NCBI RefSeq assembly: GCF_000227115.2
Contig: NC_016483.1
Span: forward strand, 558,001-622,000
Source of the DNA: Naumovozyma dairenensis CBS 421
Lineage: Eukaryota > Ascomycota > Saccharomycetes > Saccharomycetales > Saccharomycetaceae
Length of the DNA: 64,000 bases
Direction of reading: 5' to 3'
The translations under genes and the position numbers were made by a program. Below the pieces are notes generated by a model that worked only from the letters and a program-made list of their open reading frames with translations, had not been told where the DNA came from and searched no databases. This document shows, piece after piece, positions 30,028-40,118 of the stretch. How positions within the stretch are numbered: the stretch's first letter is position 1; the number at the start of each line of letters is the position of its first letter.

Positions 30028-31917
30028 TTACGCTGCTGTATTTCGTTATGGCCAATGTAATTTGAAATCTGACTTGGACTATATCATAAACTTTTGCAAG
30101 ATCTTGGTTGTAAATTACACTTACCATAGTCTATAATTAGCATTCTTGTATTGAAATGTTATGCTACTATAGAAATTGTTTGTGCTAAAGGATTCATAAT
30201 GATTTGGTGACGCGAAATTAGGACGATGTTGAAAGCTCTTAATCTTCCAACCATATTCGATGGAATAACCTACCGCAATATTTACATTTATATTCAAGCA
30301 TACGAGTAATTATTAAATATCACCATTTTGAGAAAACTAATTTAAGAGTTCATATATGATTTTGAGGTGTTGTTCCATAAAGCTATGGCGTCATGGTATG
30401 AATGGACATTTGCGTACGGTAGTATTTCCTTCCAGGTATCTACAGATAGCTCAACCTATTGGCCTCCATCTTACTATATACAATAATGTCGATAGACTAT
30501 GGGCCATCCAGTTGAGATATGGTAGACAGAATGAGGTGAATGATGTGTGGTTCAAACCCATTTATAGCGAGATGGGTTTGCATGTTCACTTACTGAGAAG
30601 TTATCAGGCGTTATTCTTGCCGTTATTCTTGTGCATAACGATAATTAATGATGATGTTTGTTAACTATTCGAAGCATATTGCTTTTTAGGGAATATAACA
30701 TATTAAACCATATATTGGATGCAGATTAGACTGCAGGACCTGACCTTATAGGTAGATTCGTTGCAGAATTGCTCCTCCCCGTCCTAGGACAGGAGAGTAA
30801 TATATATTATACACTTTACATATGGAATAAAAATTTTCTTATATAGAAAACATATATCGTGTTGTACGAAACCACGTGTCTGTACACTATGTGCCAGATA
30901 CATTATAATTCCGACATTAACGTATTTACGATATAGTATGATACTTAATTACTAATATAGAATTAATTGTTATATCATTTGCTCGCTCCTCTATCCATCT
31001 TTCTATCTACTAAGGACAGATATACTAGTCTCTGCTATTCGTTGTTCTTGTGTATGCGATTGCTCCCCTTATATCAAATTTGCATGCTAACATATTCACT
31101 CGCCCAAAAGATGCTCCGGTAGGACCAAAAAAGAAAGAATAATTCTTTTTTTGTTTACTTTTAGTTTTTACTCTCCAGGTTCCCAGTCAAGGGAGAAAAT
31201 TTAACAAAAATTGGGAATGACGCTAAAAAAAAAAACAATTTTTCTGATGAATTTTTTGAAATACCTACAACTTATTTTATTTAAAGATGCTTATTTCCTC
31301 TTTTTTATGGAGAGTCATCTGTCCCATTAATTTTCTTATTGTACTCTTTCTTCGAATTTCTCAGGAAGGTGTACCGTTATAAGATCAATTTGTGAATGGT
31401 TGCTTCCTTCTTCTAACTCACATACTACTTATTAACTCGTTACTTAGTATCTCTTTATTTCAAGTATTTTTCTTTTGAAATGTGTTCCCATACCAACTGT
31501 TTGAAAATATAGTCGTACTTATGTTATTACTGTCTGAGAAAGATATCACTTATTTATTAATTCAATACGTTTTCTTGTCGAGCACTGGGATATCTGTATC
31601 ATAGTATATTATTATGAACTTTGCAAGAAAGACTAAAAAATTTTGTCTTGTCAAAATTTTTAGCGAAGTGAAAACAGCTCTTGTTGCGGAATTCAATTTA
31701 TCATTAAGATTATACATATATATGTAGGAATATTTTTTATAATAGTAAATGAGCAAGAAAATACGGCGATAAGTCCCCATCTTCCACCTACCATTGAAGA
31801 GAATTACTTTTTGGAAATAATTAAAGCTAATTGTCTCATCCCTTCTATTTCTGGTATTTTAGTTAATAAAGTTATTAATATTTTTTTTTGAAAGCCTATA
31901 TCAGTTTCTGGTTGAAA

Positions 31918-31928
31918 TTAGCCGCCGA
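31918..31928 (+). promoter_or_regulatory. URS1 (Ume6-type) site upstream of GCR1
   Basis: TTAGCCGCCGA matches WTAGCCGCCSA exactly, 362 bases upstream of the proposed GCR1 exon 1. Function at GCR1 is inferred only. Confidence 0.55.
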
Positions 31929-31972
31929 GACGTCTAGGATCGTGGGATTACCCTCCTTTCAGGTCCAACAGT

Positions 31973-31995
31973 ACACCCAGACATACGGGGCTTCC
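31973..31995 (+). promoter_or_regulatory. Rap1-like site and adjacent CT-box upstream of GCR1
   Basis: ACACCCAGACATA (31973..31985) matches 12 of 13 positions of the Rap1 consensus ACACCCRYACAYM. CTTCC, the Gcr1-binding CT-box, follows at 31991..31995. This spacing is the classic Rap1/Gcr1 composite of glycolytic gene promoters. Here it lies about 290 bases upstream of GCR1 itself. Confidence 0.6.
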
Positions 31996-32216
31996 CATTT
32001 TTTGCCACTCTTTGGAATTAGAGACCGGAAATGCGAATATCATATGTGCAAAAACCTGAAAGCAAAGAGTGAGCGTCAACTTCTTGTTTTATTTTCAACT
32101 TCCTCAAATGTCACCATATTCATCAAGCAATTGTCCCAAGCGATCAATCAACAAGGGAATTGGTCAAATTTGGTATCCATTTGGCGCCGAGCTTGACTTA
32201 TAAACAATATATTGCT

Positions 32217-32250
32217 NNNNNNNNNNNNNNNNNNNNNNNNNNNNNNNNNN
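32217..32250. other. Assembly gap (34 N)
   Basis: A run of N flanked on both sides by ACAATATATTGCT (32204..32216 and 32251..32263). The same 13-mer at both contig ends suggests the contigs overlap and the true gap is absent or tiny. Confidence 0.9.
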
Positions 32251-32279
32251 ACAATATATTGCTGTTATTACACTACGTA

Positions 32280-35200
32280 ATGGTATGGTATGACTAAAGC
32301 ATCTTTTTTACTAACATCGAGATCTAATGGAAAGAAAGGCTATAACAATTTTTGCTCTTGGTTTCAAATAATAACGTTATCAAAAGTGTCATAATGGCAT
32401 GGCTGTGGAGAGATAATCATATAATGCGTCGCGAAAGGTTAGACATCAAATACGTAAAGTAAATAGTAATAATAATAATAAACAGTAACAATAATAATAC
32501 CAAAGAACAGTAAAAAGAGTAATATCCTTGTTACTACGTGTTACCTAACTAACCAAAAAATCGGGGAAACTATTTTTCATCTCATCTCTTCTTCGAATCT
32601 CCCTTAATTTTTTTTGTCTCTTTGAATTTGGCATCATAGCTGCAATAGAATATTTCAGAATTCCCGTCAGGTCTAGTAGTGCCCATTACGAATAAAGATA
32701 ACAAGAAAGGGTATTGGTTATTTGTGTTATTACCATTGAACATTACAAAGTGGGCTTTTGAAAAACTGTATTCTCCCCTGTAAGACGTAGACTATGACAC
32801 CAAATAATTGAGCTCGTTTATTATTTTGAAACCCTTATCTATCAGACTCTAATAATAGCTACGAAGAAGAAAACCAAACCTTTATCAAGATTGCGAAACA
32901 AGCTAATAAATTAAAATATATTCCTTATACTACACGAATTAACAGCTATTTCTTCCAATAATATTAATAAATAATCCAAGTTTTATGAATTTAATAAATC
33001 AATTGACCTCTACACAGTCACCTTCAAGAATAAACCAATTGAACGGTTTCCAGAGACCAAGAGCAACAACATCACCTTTCAATGTTCTTCAATCGCCTTA
33101 TAATTTAAATACTAACAGATTAAAACATCTATTATCTCAACAGGAACAACAATCGAGTATCACAAGTTCTAATACAACTTCAAATTTCTATGCAATCACA
33201 CAATTTATTTTACAGTTATATTTTAAAGTTGACATAAACTCCTTAGCCTCACTAAGGCTAATTGATTTAATTGTCGACCAAACCTACTCTGATTCTCTAA
33301 CTTTAAGAAAGCTAAATGACGGCGATGCATATCAATATTTCAATACAATATCAAGAGATCCTGATATCTCTAAATGTCCAATATTTGCATTAGCAATATA
33401 TTTCATAATACGATGGAGTCATCCAAATCCTCCAATTACAATTTTTAACTATTTTAATATCCCATTGTTAGATCCAAACTTTATTCTTTTGGATTCAAAT
33501 CCACTTTTATATATGCAGAATGAAGATGTGCTTAACGGCATTAATAACTCAAATATACGAATTCCGAGAGCAGAACTCTTTGAACCATCAAGAGACCTTA
33601 TCGACATCGTATTTCCATGGCTGCCAAGTTTAAGGCAAGATATGTTACAAATTGATAGAACAAACTATAAATTACATTCCTTGTGTGAATTATTCGAATT
33701 CATGGGTAAAGTAGTCATCCAAGATTTACGTTATTTAAATCAGCATTCTTTATTGTTACCAAATATCTTATCATTCATTGCAAAATTCATACCTGAACTT
33801 TTTCAAATGGATCAATTTAAAAATATTGAGGCATATAATACCACGAATAACAACATGGTCAATGGGAACATTAATATTGAACCATGGTTAAGTTCCAATA
33901 CCACTTACGATCCCTCAATACGAAATAATACGTCAAGAAGTCAATTTACCAACGTATACAACAATACTATCAGCTATAATGCTGATCCTGCATTGACTGC
34001 GATAAGTAGTAGCATTGACAATAATTTCAATAACAGCAATACTACATACCAGATACCAGAAGAGATAGAGTCACGATTTTTAGAACTTTCCAAAAAATTG
34101 ACTGTGGAAAATATTAGATTAAGCCAGCAAGTAACGCAGTTGAAAACAGACTTGTCATCTGTGACAACTATGTGTAATGAAATCCTCAAATTACAAAAGG
34201 CAATGGCTACGAATCCTAATACCATTAGAACTGATGCTGTTACAGATAGCGTAACTGGAGTCACACCAATTACCGTCCCTGACAGTAGCGCAATGGAGAA
34301 GCCCACACCAAAAATACCTCAGGGCGCTCCTATAAAACCAACCTTCAAGAGTCCTCCAATAATATCTCCTGCTGCTAACTTGTCAGACAAAATACAAAAA
34401 AGGGAATTACCACCCATATCACCAAACGATCATTTGGATCAAATGAGTCCATATTCTCCTCAGTCACCTGGGATAATTGGTTCGCCATATTCTAGAAAAA
34501 GGTACAGATTAGATGATAAGCCAACTCCTTCTCAAACAGCACTAGATTCTTTGCTATCTACCTCAATTCAAAGCCCACATATTCAAGTTGATCCACTAAT
34601 AGCAGCTAAAACGGCAAATGCAACTACTACTAAAATAACAAAATCCAAAACCAAAAAACCAAAGAATGCTCCAACATTGAATCAAATACGGAAAAATCAA
34701 TTTAATTCACCTGTTACATTTGCCATGGCAGATTCAACATCCACATCAAGCTCAAATTCTTCGATTACAAACAGAGACTCTGCTAGTGTTCCTACTCAAT
34801 CGAAGAAGGACAAAGAAGCGGTTCTGGTTGTTGACTCCCCACAGCCAAAAGTAACCAATACCATCAAGAAAACTCCACTGGTGCCGATGAGAAAAGTATT
34901 AGAGAGGCCATTATTAGTTAGAAATGATTCAACAACTAGTATGCCAATGTCTCCATCAGAACAACCTGCGGCGAAGGTTATCGATGCAAGAGCCCCAGCA
35001 TCTGCCATAGAACCTTTTTCGCCGAAGACACTGGTAAAGGAGTTAGACAAACGGAATATGACAAAGAAGGCTGACTATAACGGAAAATCGACGAATGAAG
35101 ATATCCGTGTAGGAGAAGATGAGAATACAATAAAGGGTATACTAGATAAAGATGTCTCAGAAACAGCAGAAAATAAAAAAACGGAAAAGAACAACGAGCT

Positions 35201-37265
35201 ACGCGAGAATATCAATAAAATTGAGAAGGATTCTAAAGATAAAGACGATCATGAACATAAAGAAGACAACAAAGATAAAGACGAAGACAAAGATAGAGAC
35301 GAAGACAAAGATAAAAAGACTAAAACCAATATTGATAACGGTAGTGACAAAATCAAATCTACACCTAGCGAAGTAAAAGAGGATACCCCTGTTTTATCGA
35401 TCCCATTACAGCCAGTTACGAAATCAGTTTCATCAATACCACTAATAAAAAGGTCTTCAGCTTTACCGCATTTAACAAATATCAACAGAGCCTTACAGAA
35501 CTTCCCGAATATGGCCAGCCTCGGTACTTTCATCAATAACCTCAGTGCAAGTAATCTAACACCGTCTGATATATCGTCCTTATCTCATAAAGCATCTACG
35601 CCTCAAATTGGAAAAAGGCAATCGACTACACCAGCTTCCAGGACTGGTCAGGGTCCCAACGACAATATCAAATATAAGTTGTCAAGAGAAAATAAAACAA
35701 TATGGGATCTCTATACAGAATGGTACATTGGATTGAATGGGAAGCCTTCTATCAAAAAACTAATTGAAAAGTATGGATGGAGGCGTTGGAAAGTCACAGA
35801 AGATTCACATTTTTTCCCAACGAGAAGGATAATCATGGACTATATCGAAACAGAATGTGATCGTGGTATAAAATTAGGTAGATTCACAAAACCCGATCAA
35901 CCAAGAGAAGAAATCAGGAAAATTATTGTTAGTGATTTAGAGAAATTCAGAATTAATAATGGTTTGACACTTAATTCGCTTTCACTTTATTTCAGAAATT
36001 TAACAAAACACAATGAAGAAATATGTGTGTTTGAGAACTTTAAGAGTTGGTCTGTTGGGTCAATGACTGAGGAAGAAAAAGTTAAATACTGTAAAAGACA
36101 ACATCTCAGCAATGCTGCATTAGCAGCTCAAGAAGCTGCTAGGCAGGCAAAGTTAGCAAGAAAAAAAGAGAAACAAGGAACTGCAAGAAGTAGTAAATCT
36201 ACCACAGCTAATATTCAAGACTCCTTATCGAAACTTAACGAACCCAACGAAATAGATAAAAACGTTAATTTGGTTTTAGAATCGCCTAAGAGAACTGTTG
36301 AGCACCAAGATGATACCTCAACACAGACAAACTTAAAAAGAATTAATCAGCTACAAAGCAACTCTGGGATTGTTAACGACTTGAAGAGACATCAAGACGC
36401 TGAAATACGATCTAACACGACACTAAATACCCTCCCCCCCAAAACGGACCTCCCTACCCAAGCAACTCAAAGGTTTATACAAGCGTCACAGATTAATGAT
36501 ATCCAAGAGTCAGTAGCAAAATTAAATGCCAATTTATCCAAACCTGTTAGCACTACCAAATCCAGTATTCAAACTACAGCTCAATTACAGAATGAAGGTC
36601 GGTCCTCAGTTACAAAAGGAACTGACAAACACAGTAACACGAACGATAAAGTATCACCGAAGGCTTTGCAAAAAGAAGTAGCAAATTGTGATAATGATAT
36701 TCGATTAGATAAATTGCCCGCCACTCAGGCCACTGAATGTAAGTTACCAGAACTTCCTAAGAGTCCAGAAGATCTTAATAATGTTACCCATCCTACAACC
36801 ACCACGATTAAGACTACTGCTGACAATTCTGTACGCACTAATACAAACAATGACCTTATGAATACAAATAGTTTGTCCAAGCCAATATCTGAAGGAACTA
36901 TTGTTGAGACAAAGGCCATACCGAATAAATCTCCTACAGAAATCATTCTGAATTTTAAAAAAGAGATAGTAGCGGAGCATGGCTATAGTCCAAGTACGAA
37001 GCCTATACCAGGAATAATAACCGATTCTGCCAATGTTATAAATTCGGATACTGAAGAAAGTGCGGTAGAATCACAAAAATTAGATAGTCCCGTTTCGACA
37101 GGGAAACCGAATGACGCAACAACCGAATTGATTGCTGTAACTACCACCAATTCAGATTCCAAATCTGCTACTCCTAGATCAACAATGGAAAAGTTGGCCC
37201 TACAAACAGATTCAGAACCAAAACATACATCAGGGACTCCTGGCCATACATCTAGTATAGTTTGA
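32280..37265 (+). CDS. GCR1: Glycolytic transcription activator Gcr1, spliced (32280..32287 + 33167..37265); alternative start 32985
   Basis: DNA-binding activator of glycolytic genes working with Rap1 and Gcr2. Exon 1 is ATGGTATG (8 nt). Joined to 33167 it gives MVC then [16 protein letters not shown], paralleling the S. cerevisiae N-terminus MVCTSTSSNFYSIAQYIL. The conserved N-terminal half ([51 protein letters not shown]) and leucine-zipper-like helix ([16 protein letters not shown]) are present. The CTTCC-binding domain runs about residues 834-983 ([41 protein letters not shown]). S. cerevisiae Gcr1 ends there at 785 residues; this one continues about 385 low-complexity residues, total about 1368. 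A charged [12 protein letters not shown] repeat lies at about 35230-35330. Confidence 0.9.
32288..33166 (+). other. GCR1 intron containing an in-frame alternative start
   Basis: Donor GTATGA 32288..32293 (last base off consensus; GTATGG at 32283 is a second option). Branch site TACTAAC 33110..33116. In-frame acceptors for the 8-nt exon are AG at 33156-33157 and 33165-33166; the CAG ending 33143 would fit only an exon 1 of ATG alone. Within the intron, ATG 32985 opens a frame continuous with exon 2. A second TACTAAC at 32309 is too near the donor to be used. Confidence 0.7.
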
Positions 37266-37593
37266 TCCAGCTAACGACGTTTTGGAGGAAGAGATTATGA
37301 AATATAACGAAATGTGATGACCTTATTTATAGATTTATAGATTTTTCTGAATAGTTAACAGATTGTAACTAATTTTAACATTCTCGATATTTACGCAGTA
37401 CGTAGACTAGAGTTCTTTCTACATAGTTTTTAATGTCTTAGCGAAATAAGGGCCTTGAAAATTGCAATCGCATCCCATTGAACTTTTAATGCAAAAGACC
37501 TGGCTTTAAAAACGGGATATTGAGAAATGCAGAACAAATTACCAGTCCAAAAGATATTTGTAAGCCATAACGGAGACCACTTTCTAACATATT
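37266..37593. other. GCR1/YTA6 intergenic region
   Basis: About 330 bases of terminator and promoter; nothing distinctive. Confidence 0.5.
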
Positions 37594-39864
37594 ATGCCTC
37601 ATGACAAGTTTGAAATACCAGGTAATTTAACTCTTATCCAGGCAATCGAACTATTATACAATATCATCAAAAGCCAATACGGCAATTTGAAGCATCCCAC
37701 CAATCCAAGGGCCGATCCCCCTTTGGCTGAACGTTACAAATCATTGAATCATTTACTGAATTATTTGCATGATGCTATTAAGAAGATTGAAAGACATTAT
37801 GGATTAGGAAAGCACTATTTTTGGAATGTACCAGAATATTATCCAGAGTACAAAGTACAGATGGACGATCTTAAAATTTTGAGGCAAGATATCATTACTG
37901 AGGAAAATGAAGTCCAAGAAGAGATAATATCAAACAATGCTGATAAGAAGACCCCTACTACATTGGAGTATGGTAATAATATATTGAAATTGTCCCAGCT
38001 TTGGAGAAACAACTCTAAAAAAGAGAAAAAGAAGGCTATGGAAACTAAGATGATCGAGGAAGAGGTTGCGCAAATTAAAGAAGCAAGGCGATTAGAAGAA
38101 GAAAGAAAGATCAGAGAGAACAAGCTCCAACAAGAACGAATAGAAATCCAGAATAAAAAAATGTTGGAGCTGAAGATCAAAGACCAAGTCGAAACGGAAG
38201 TCAATGCGAAGTTGGAACAAGAAGAAAGAAGGCGGAAGAAAATGGAATGTGAATTAGAACGTAGGAGGAAACAACAATTAGCTAAACAAAAAGAGAAACA
38301 AGTTATTGTTGAAGGATCTGAAGCATATCGTAGTAGTCGTTCGAAGAGTCCAAGCCCGCCAATACGGACCAAAACGTTAGGTAGAAGAAGTGTAGACGTC
38401 AAGAGACGGTCTCATGAGTTAACAATGAGCAATTCAGAATCACTAAGGAGAAGGTCATTTGATATTAAGACAAATCCAAACATTTCAGGAAAAAAAGATC
38501 CAATACTATCACAGGAAAGGAATAATGATATTGGAATAGCGGCTATAGTTGCATGGCAAAAACATGCTCAACTAGAAGTTCCGAAGAAGACGTTACCATC
38601 TATCAGCCTTCAGAATAATAATCGTAAACAATCAACAAAAGCGGTAAGTCCAGGAACCCATAACAGGCCTCGACACAGTAAACCAAGCATGGCGAAAATG
38701 CATGGGACGAATACCCAAACTAAAAACCTAGGTTCTAAAGATGCAAGGATAAACAACGCAGATATAGAACGTTCTGGTATTAAAACGACTGTTAATAGAC
38801 GTCCTTCATCACGCAAGCAAGTACACGAAAGGAAACTTCCAGCAGTACTAAAGGATGAGGTCGACAAAACGCAAGAGATACCAGATAAAGCACGAGAAAC
38901 ATCTCTTCTTGACCAGAGGATAAAATATATTATGACCACTTTACAGGGTGTTGATGAAAGAGCATGCGAACAAATAATAAATGATATATTAATTATGGAT
39001 GAAAAAATCCATTGGGATGATATTGCGGGACTTAATAACACGAAGAATATACTCAAAGAAACTGTTGTGTATCCATTTTTACGTCCAGATCTTTTCAAAG
39101 GGTTAAGAGAACCAGTAAGAGGCATGCTATTATTTGGCCCACCAGGGACTGGAAAAACTATGATTGCCAAAGCTGTTGCTACTGAATCTCATTCTACGTT
39201 TTTCAGCATTAGTGCATCTTCATTATTATCAAAATATCTTGGTGAATCAGAAAAATTAGTTCGAGCGTTATTCTATATGGCGAAACGATTATCTCCTTCC
39301 ATTATTTTCCTTGATGAAATTGACTCTTTATTGACGACAAGGTCAGATAATGAAAACGAATCCTCTAGAAGGATTAAAACAGAGTTATTAATCCAATGGT
39401 CATCATTGTCAAAAGCGATTCCCCATTCTGATCCCAATGGAAAAAGTAATAATGTTTTACTTCTTGCCGCAACAAACCTTCCTTGGGCCATTGATGAAGC
39501 AGCGAGAAGGAGATTTTCTAAGAGATTATATATTCCATTGCCTGATTCTGAAACTAGACTTTATCATCTGAAGAAATTGATGAGTTCACAGAAAAACATC
39601 TTAACCGTGTCGGATTTTAAGATAATCTCCATAGCCACAGAAGGGTTTTCTGGGTCCGATATTACTGCCTTAGCGAAAGAAGCAGCTATGGAACCTATCC
39701 GTGATTTGGGGGATGAGTTGATGAATACTAATTTTGATACAATTCGAGGTGTTTCTAAACAAGATTTTGATACTGCATTATCAACAATTAAAAAGAGCGT
39801 ATCGAAGGAGTCCCTAAGTCATTATGAGCATTGGGCTTTGCAATTTGGTAGTACAGGTTCTTAG
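37594..39864 (+). CDS. YTA6: AAA-family ATPase Yta6 (katanin/spastin/Vps4 clade)
   Basis: 756 residues (S. cerevisiae 754). Residues about 140-235 form a highly charged coiled coil (EEERKIRENKLQQERIEIQNKK). A disordered linker with Ser-Pro and Arg-Arg-Ser motifs follows. The C-terminal AAA domain begins with the family WDDIAGLNNTKNILKETVVYPFL, then Walker A FGPPGTGKT (near 512), Walker B IIFLDEIDSLL (near 573), sensor ATNLPWAIDEAARRRFSKR and the Vps4-type C-terminal helix. The S. cerevisiae protein is cortical in mother cells; its substrate is unknown to me. Located directly after GCR1, as in S. cerevisiae. Confidence 0.93.
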   Translation: MPHDKFEIPGNLTLIQAIELLYNIIKSQYGNLKHPTNPRADPPLAERYKSLNHLLNYLHDAIKKIERHYGLGKHYFWNVPEYYPEYKVQMDDLKILRQDIITEENEVQEEIISNNADKKTPTTLEYGNNILKLSQLWRNNSKKEKKKAMETKMIEEEVAQIKEARRLEEERKIRENKLQQERIEIQNKKMLELKIKDQVETEVNAKLEQEERRRKKMECELERRRKQQLAKQKEKQVIVEGSEAYRSSRSKSPSPPIRTKTLGRRSVDVKRRSHELTMSNSESLRRRSFDIKTNPNISGKKDPILSQERNNDIGIAAIVAWQKHAQLEVPKKTLPSISLQNNNRKQSTKAVSPGTHNRPRHSKPSMAKMHGTNTQTKNLGSKDARINNADIERSGIKTTVNRRPSSRKQVHERKLPAVLKDEVDKTQEIPDKARETSLLDQRIKYIMTTLQGVDERACEQIINDILIMDEKIHWDDIAGLNNTKNILKETVVYPFLRPDLFKGLREPVRGMLLFGPPGTGKTMIAKAVATESHSTFFSISASSLLSKYLGESEKLVRALFYMAKRLSPSIIFLDEIDSLLTTRSDNENESSRRIKTELLIQWSSLSKAIPHSDPNGKSNNVLLLAATNLPWAIDEAARRRFSKRLYIPLPDSETRLYHLKKLMSSQKNILTVSDFKIISIATEGFSGSDITALAKEAAMEPIRDLGDELMNTNFDTIRGVSKQDFDTALSTIKKSVSKESLSHYEHWALQFGSTGS

Positions 39865-39974
39865 TATACAGAAGCATTTCTCAGTATTTCATATCTATGA
39901 ACAACATAAGCTAATAAATAGCATTTAATACTTGATACTAAAGCGGCGTCGTTGTCTTCTGGATCATTTATCTA

Positions 39975-40017
39975 TTAGCCGCCCAGCGCGGCCATTAATG
40001 TTAGATACATCCGCGGA
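39975..40017 (+). promoter_or_regulatory. URS1 site and Pdr1/Pdr3 element upstream of UBP16
   Basis: 39975..39985 TTAGCCGCCCA is an exact WTAGCCGCCSA (Ume6) match. 40010..40017 TCCGCGGA is a perfect pleiotropic-drug-response element. They lie about 140 and 100 bases upstream of the UBP16 ATG. Confidence 0.55.
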
Positions 40018-40118
40018 TGGTGTTTTAACAAATAACAAACAGCATCTAGCTTTCATAACGTTATTTTGAGGGTATAACAAAGAATTTTTTTCAAACAAGC
40101 AATTTAACTACCGAAGAA

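Larger units (their letters stand above)
30028..32279. other. Long GPI2/GCR1 intergenic region
   Basis: 2.25 kb. No supported gene. A 102-codon ATG frame at 30356..30664 has no recognisable motif and ordinary composition. Seen: an E-box CACGTG at 30873..30878, a palindromic GTCCTAGGAC near 30780, and a cluster of promoter elements near 31918-31995 listed separately. A 34-N assembly gap lies at 32217..32250. Confidence 0.5.

Noticed and set aside
30356..30664. 102-codon ATG frame in the GPI2/GCR1 spacer
   Set aside because: No recognisable motif, no biased codons and no syntenic counterpart; a chance frame in a long spacer is the simpler view.
31888..32196. 103-codon frame upstream of GCR1
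   Set aside because: It has no ATG start and covers the URS1, Rap1 and CT-box elements, so it is promoter DNA.
32309..32315. TACTAAC as the GCR1 branch site
   Set aside because: It lies only about 20 bases from the donor, too close for lariat formation; the copy at 33110 is correctly placed near in-frame acceptors.
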